Shown here: positions 4,601 through 6,815 of the stretch, piece after piece
Position numbering within the stretch: the first letter of the stretch is position 1
How the letters are laid out: every line of letters begins with the position of its first letter
NCBI GenBank assembly: GCA_030654645.1
Contig: JAURXC010000338.1
Location: 1-6,815, forward strand
Source of the DNA: Deltaproteobacteria bacterium
GTDB lineage: Bacteria > Desulfobacterota > Desulfuromonadia > Geobacterales > Pseudopelobacteraceae
Length of the DNA stretch: 6,815 bases
Reading direction: 5' to 3'
Notes under the pieces: model-generated
What the model saw: only the letters and a program-made list of their open reading frames with translations
Databases searched by the model: none
What the model was told of the DNA's origin: nothing
Made by a program: the position numbers and the translations under genes

Positions 4601-6815
4601 GCGCTATGCGGAAGTTCTGTATAACAACGGCATTGGCGTTCGCGCTTTGGCTGGTGCAGGACTGCTTGGCGGAAGCCTTGGACTGGTGGAAGGGGATCTT
4701 CACAATGACCTTTTCTCGATTCTAAATTACAAACATGTTACCGGACTGGGATTGGTGAATTATTCTCCGCTGAGATACTACGTGGAGCAGGTTGAGACAA
4801 GGAATTTCCAGCTTGATCTGCCTTTTGATTTTGGCGAAGGCATATATGCCGAAATAGGTCTCCAATTGGGAGCAATTGATTCCATTGCCCAGATTACCAC
4901 AGTAGGCGTGTCACTTGCCCAAGGTAATTTTGAAACAGAGGAATATCAGCCCAATGACAGTTTTGTGCAAAGCAAGGTAAAGGGAATCAACGATGTAACT
5001 TCCGTCTATGGCAAGCATATCAAGAGTGCGGTTGATGCCGTTGTGGTAAAAGCCAGCGCCATGATTGACCAGGGTAAGGTCGCAGTCAATAACCTGGTTG
5101 ATGGAGGGGTGGAAATAGCTCAATCCGTTGGCAGCAGCTTTTACAATGGGGCCAATTACCTCGCCCATCTGGCCAGTACGATCAAGATGCCGGTAGCTCA
5201 GAATATCGTGACCAGGCGTGCGGATACCAGCGCTACCTCGGTAGCTGCCGTCACAGTCGGGCAGATGCACTTTGCCAATCTCAAGGATCCTGCCGGTGTT
5301 GATTTGACTGACTTCCCGGCGCCATTGACCTTGTCTTTGGGATACTCCATTGCAGATCTGACCGCCGCCGGTCTGACAGTTGCCGACGCGAGCAGGTTGC
5401 GAATTTACCGCTGGGATTCGAAGGAAGGCTGCTGGTTGTATCTGGGCGGTACAGTAAATACAACAACCCAGTCGGTTACAATTGATATAACCAGAAAGGG
5501 CGGCTTTGTTCTGGCAATCGATAATGCCGCTCCGGTTATCAATGGTTTTGCCGCATTGGACAATACTACCAGGCCTGTGATTGGCGCCACGTTGATAGAT
5601 GGTTTCAGTGGTATCGATACAAGCACAATTGCCATGGATATAAATGGGATTCGTGTGGTCGATTCGGCAAACTGGCAGAATTATTTCAATCCGGTCACCG
5701 GAGCTTTTGAATATCGTCCGTCATCTCCACTGTCCCCCGGAAGCTACACGGCCGTCTTGTCCATAAAAGATACTTCCGGCAATACGGCTTCGGCAAATAC
5801 CACTTTCCAGGTTAATGCCAACACGGTCTCAATCAGTCATACTCCGCCTGCCTCGATCACCGCCGGGACTACAGTGCCAATGCAGATTACTGTGTCAGGC
5901 ACTACCGTGAAGAGCGCCTGGCTCTCATACCGCCTGGGCATGGACGGTCCCTTCAAGGTGCTGATCATGAACGTCAGTGGCAGTGCCTGTTCCGCAAGCA
6001 TACCGGCAGCCGACACCAATGGCAAGATGCTGACCTACTACTTTGAAATTGCAGGTGATGACGGTTACATCACCTATGCGCCCCTGTCAGCGCCTACGGT
6101 TCCATATGTAGCGCCGATTTCCGAGGGCAGCACCAGGAAACTGGTCGTGGCCATTACCGGTCCGGGGGCGGGAAGCATCAACGCCACTCCGGCTCTGACC
6201 TGCACTTCATCCGGCTGTTCAGGAACGTTTGCTCCAGGGACAGTAATTGCACTCAATGCCAATCCGGATTCGCTCTCGGTTTTTGGCGGTTGGTCCGGAG
6301 ACTGTGAGGGATCGGATGCCTGTGTTCTCACACTGAATGCCAATGCTAACGTGACGGCAGCATTTCACAAGCCCGGACAGTATCGCTTGACCGCCACCAT
6401 CAGCGGCACCGGTTCCGGTGCAGTAAACAGCACTCTACAAGGGTTTGCCTGCTCCTCCCAATCCTGCAGCGGGCTTTTTGATCCGGGCGCCAACGTTACT
6501 CTGACCGCGGAGCCGGGACCTTCGTCAGTATTCAGCGGTTGGAGCGGCGGCGGTTGCTCCGGGATATGTTCCTGCACCGTTGCCATGTCGTCGGCAAAAC
6601 AGGTGACGGCCAATTTTACTTCCAGCATCGCCACCAGAAACCTGCTGCAGAATCCTGGCTTTGAAAGCGGCGGAACTGCCTGGACCGAATCTCCGGTCGG
6701 ACTCATTACCAATACTCAACTTTCAGGGGAGAACAGCGGGAGTGGCGGGAGTGCCTGGTATGCTTCGCTGGGCGGAGGCAACAATCTCGCCCAGGCAATT
6801 ACCCAGGATCTGACT
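1536..6815 (+). CDS. Giant secreted multidomain vWA/PPC/Ig-like/bacterial-repeat protein, 3'-truncated by window
   Basis: One frame is open from ATG 1536 to the right edge (1760 codons, no stop seen). In order (residue numbers): Sec signal peptide 1-26 (KK, hydrophobic core, ANA cleavage motif); jelly-roll domain about 28-184, starting NLIVNFDFESG and ending YVDDVVV, like CBM4/9 or galactose-binding-like folds; a lead-in 190-245 with LTVADFIVKEDG (218-229), as in VWFA-related proteins; a vWA domain 249-425 with the full metal site (D255-x-S257-x-S259, T325, D352); a PPC-like domain 480-565; an unrecognised beta-rich region about 567-1150; an amphipathic helical stretch 1150-1218; a small beta-domain 1263-1331 (LRIYRWD then GCWLYLGG); an Ig-like domain 1332-1426; an Fn3/Ig-like domain 1428-1524; two cysteine-bearing repeats 1534-1610 and 1616-1694; and the start of a second jelly-roll at 1702. 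The protein is exported, and a role in adhesion or metal-dependent ligand binding at the cell surface is plausible but inferred. No catalytic site was recognised. Any C-terminal sorting or anchor signal lies outside the window. Expression is probably gated by the leader riboswitch and terminator. Confidence 0.93.
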   Translation, partial: MFKKNYLAALTILLTLLLCAFNNANAGNLIVNFDFESGNPGWTTTSSASAAVIENITGAGGNGSNWYARLGKADNVTERLYQDIVIPANTAVATFRFKYKIDTLETTTSSVYDDLNIDLIDTATNQVLVNVASMSNLDKTNGWTSAAPVDISMLRGKTVRILVTVTTDSGLITNFYVDDVVVDASPVKIVQIDTGVCPAVNATVTFIDPGGSGGTGSLTVADFIVKEDGIEQTPITVNRADANSASGNAVTLVLDYSGSMGSLTGQTVIDMQNAATGFVNQLRSTDFAEVMKFSTSISLVSGFTNDKTSLVNAITSNWSGSGGGTKLYDALYQAVSNTSAAQGNKAIIVITDGFDEGSVDHTINDVIAYANTMGVPIYSIGLGTGVKPDILNAISGGTGGYYYYSANSSELASIYQSISSLISNQYIITYRSELIDRQLHTVTVESTHAGFVGNNSRTFLSCGSASQNSILLPSDNGSTDGFISNAGVPTYYKFTATVTGEYRIYTTGAVDTYGTLYDTTGILLDGDNDGGTYPNFLLKAALTAGQEYTIRVVGAGLGNYTLVVERPGAMSDIDGNVLFSPIYPAENVTSMVMQGGKAKRVYHLLNATTNGVIPYKFVHYQTCTQEATPVCSAKKDTASDVGGFVVIETDWITDAPGSIQTRTIKLVDNNGIPLGADPANLPVFSIQVFPRSLKQDVGLTAGRYLGAGFMGGASVGVVDAYLFKTGFKFGLGVGASLVFDSNDYAVSYDQKDSSFKYADRTVLGLNANIEPSYGVVLEGPELSFGATSMSFINGELKKSWRDERNDKFPEFFSTDPALQANSAIQSIGLSARLYQLSSLFLYGGQRDSVSSFLLNSLVSKLYSLSNMKDFRDEKGYRQQVDAKLGVGMKLQSVLTSKSGSTTMLPEFSLMGFDGGVQFAIGESMAVDGSSSKKNTSFTYNFSISSGVKFAIPLPVKSLKLNLGVNPSLSWGGTYDNEIIRDAGGRIKQIKLGMTTDSIAASSGTFFGGGLLEKKVNVITTDPRYAEVLYNNGIGVRALAGAGLLGGSLGLVEGDLHNDLFSILNYKHVTGLGLVNYSPLRYYVEQVETRNFQLDLPFDFGEGIYAEIGLQLGAIDSIAQITTVGVSLAQGNFETEEYQPNDSFVQSKVKGINDVTSVYGKHIKSAVDAVVVKASAMIDQGKVAVNNLVDGGVEIAQSVGSSFYNGANYLAHLASTIKMPVAQNIVTRRADTSATSVAAVTVGQMHFANLKDPAGVDLTDFPAPLTLSLGYSIADLTAAGLTVADASRLRIYRWDSKEGCWLYLGGTVNTTTQSVTIDITRKGGFVLAIDNAAPVINGFAALDNTTRPVIGATLIDGFSGIDTSTIAMDINGIRVVDSANWQNYFNPVTGAFEYRPSSPLSPGSYTAVLSIKDTSGNTASANTTFQVNANTVSISHTPPASITAGTTVPMQITVSGTTVKSAWLSYRLGMDGPFKVLIMNVSGSACSASIPAADTNGKMLTYYFEIAGDDGYITYAPLSAPTVPYVAPISEGSTRKLVVAITGPGAGSINATPALTCTSSGCSGTFAPGTVIALNANPDSLSVFGGWSGDCEGSDACVLTLNANANVTAAFHKPGQYRLTATISGTGSGAVNSTLQGFACSSQSCSGLFDPGANVTLTAEPGPSSVFSGWSGGGCSGICSCTVAMSSAKQVTANFTSSIATRNLLQNPGFESGGTAWTESPVGLITNTQLSGENSGSGGSAWYASLGGGNNLAQAITQDLT
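1617..2087 (+). repeat. N-terminal jelly-roll domain (copy 1 of two)
   Basis: Residues 28-184 of the large protein. The domain opens with NLIVNFDFESGNPGW, has a central GGNGSNWYARLG block and closes with FYVDDVVVD. Opening with N-L-[ILV]-x-N-x-x-F-E-x-G and closing with a [ILV]-DDV strand is typical of CBM4/9-like or galactose-binding-like beta-sandwich domains. The same opening and central block reappear at residue 1702, so this is one half of an internal duplication. Sugar binding is possible but cannot be shown from the sequence. Confidence 0.65.
2280..2810 (+). other. vWA domain with intact MIDAS metal site
   Basis: Residues 249-425 of the large protein. The hydrophobic strand VTLVLD leads into DYSGSMG, supplying D255, S257 and S259 of the MIDAS motif. 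T325 in GGTKLYDAL and D352 in VITDGFDEG complete the five metal-coordinating positions. The end (SSLISNQYIITYRS) matches the usual last helix and strand of bacterial vWA proteins. Divalent-metal-dependent protein binding is the known role of the family. The partner is unknown. Confidence 0.92.
2973..3230 (+). other. PPC-like (pre-peptidase C-terminal) beta domain
   Basis: Residues 480-565 of the large protein. YYKFTATVTGEYRIYTTGAVDT, the aspartate-rich LLDGDNDGG, then LTAGQEYTIRVVG and GNYTLVV follow the standard order of the PPC fold: a strand with F-x-V/T-x-x-x-G-x-Y, an acidic turn, and a final G-x-Y-x-L strand. Such domains occur in secreted proteins and are usually non-catalytic. No peptidase domain was seen next to it. 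Confidence 0.7.
3234..4982 (+). other. Unrecognised beta-rich central region of the large protein
   Basis: Residues about 567-1149 match no domain I know. The first 120 or so residues could be an Ig-like sandwich (two Cys in TCTQEATPVC). From residue 699 there are many Gly-rich strands with alternating hydrophobic and polar residues, for example YLGAGFMGGASVGVV, FKFGLGVGASLVF, VDAKLGVGMKLQSV and SLKLNLGVNPSLSWGG. They are broken by charged loops such as KKSWRDERNDK. The pattern recalls beta-barrel or long beta-sheet architectures, but the length and the setting inside a secreted vWA protein are unusual. No catalytic motif is visible. Confidence 0.5.
6135..6365 (+). repeat. Cysteine-containing bacterial repeat, copy 1
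   Basis: Residues 1534-1610 of the large protein. The layout is a beta strand, GxGSINATP, a Cys pair C1556/C1561 (CTSSGC), FAPGTVIALNANP, FGGWSGDC, a second Cys pair C1590/C1596, then VTAAF. This is the W-x-G-[DG]-C ... V-T-A-x-F pattern of bacterial repeat domains (InlB B-repeat/Flg_new-like) common in secreted proteins. The Cys pairs are suited to disulfides outside the cytoplasm. Confidence 0.75.
6381..6617 (+). repeat. Cysteine-containing bacterial repeat, copy 2
   Basis: Residues 1616-1694 of the large protein, directly after copy 1. The same order recurs: GSGAVNST, Cys pair C1639/C1644 (CSSQSC), FDPGANVTLTAEP, FSGWSGGGC, then VTANF. Here the second cluster holds three cysteines (C1674, C1678, C1680) instead of two, so one is unpaired within the domain unless it bonds elsewhere. 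The duplication is clear at protein level but diverged at DNA level, so it is not recent. Confidence 0.75.
6639..6815 (+). repeat. Second jelly-roll domain (copy 2), cut by window end
   Basis: Residues 1702-1760 of the large protein. NLLQNPGFESGGTAW followed by GSGGSAWYASLGGGNN and ITQDLT parallels copy 1 at residue 28 (NLIVNFDFESGNPGW, GGNGSNWYARLGKADN, YQDIVI) in order and spacing. The NPGFE opening is the classic start of CBM4/9 or galactose-binding-like domains. The rest lies beyond the window. Confidence 0.7.

Overview
The window holds the end of one gene, a regulatory leader, and the first 1760 codons of a very large gene. Both genes are on the + strand. The combination of a GEMM-I (cyclic-dinucleotide) riboswitch, a large secreted von Willebrand factor A (vWA) protein built from Ig-like and bacterial-repeat modules, and moderate GC content suggests a Gram-negative environmental bacterium. 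A Geobacter/Desulfuromonadales-type deltaproteobacterium is my best guess, but this rests on family habits and not on a marker gene.

Layout: (1) Positions 1-1218 are the 3' part of an all-helical, HEAT/ARM- or TPR-like protein of unknown function that is open at the left edge. (2) Positions 1219-1535 are a 317-base leader region. It contains a sigma-70-like promoter (1293-1321), a GEMM-I riboswitch aptamer (about 1336-1415), a strong intrinsic terminator (1433-1466) and a good ribosome binding site just before the ATG at 1536. This is the standard layout of a transcription-attenuating riboswitch. (3) From 1536 to the right edge runs one uninterrupted reading frame that does not end in the window. 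It encodes a signal peptide, a jelly-roll (carbohydrate-binding-like) domain, a short VWFA-related lead-in, a vWA domain with an intact metal site, a PPC-like domain, about 580 residues with no fold I recognise, a small beta-domain, two Ig/Fn3-like domains, two cysteine-containing bacterial repeats, and the start of a second jelly-roll domain that resembles the first.

How it may work together: expression of the large exported protein is probably set by a cyclic dinucleotide, most likely c-di-GMP, through premature termination in the leader. That fits a surface or extracellular protein used in adhesion, matrix or contact functions. The upstream helical gene appears to belong to a separate transcription unit. 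The most unusual parts are the uncharacterised central region of the large protein and a riboswitch with a short P3 arm and an apparent U at the ligand-pairing position that is normally C.
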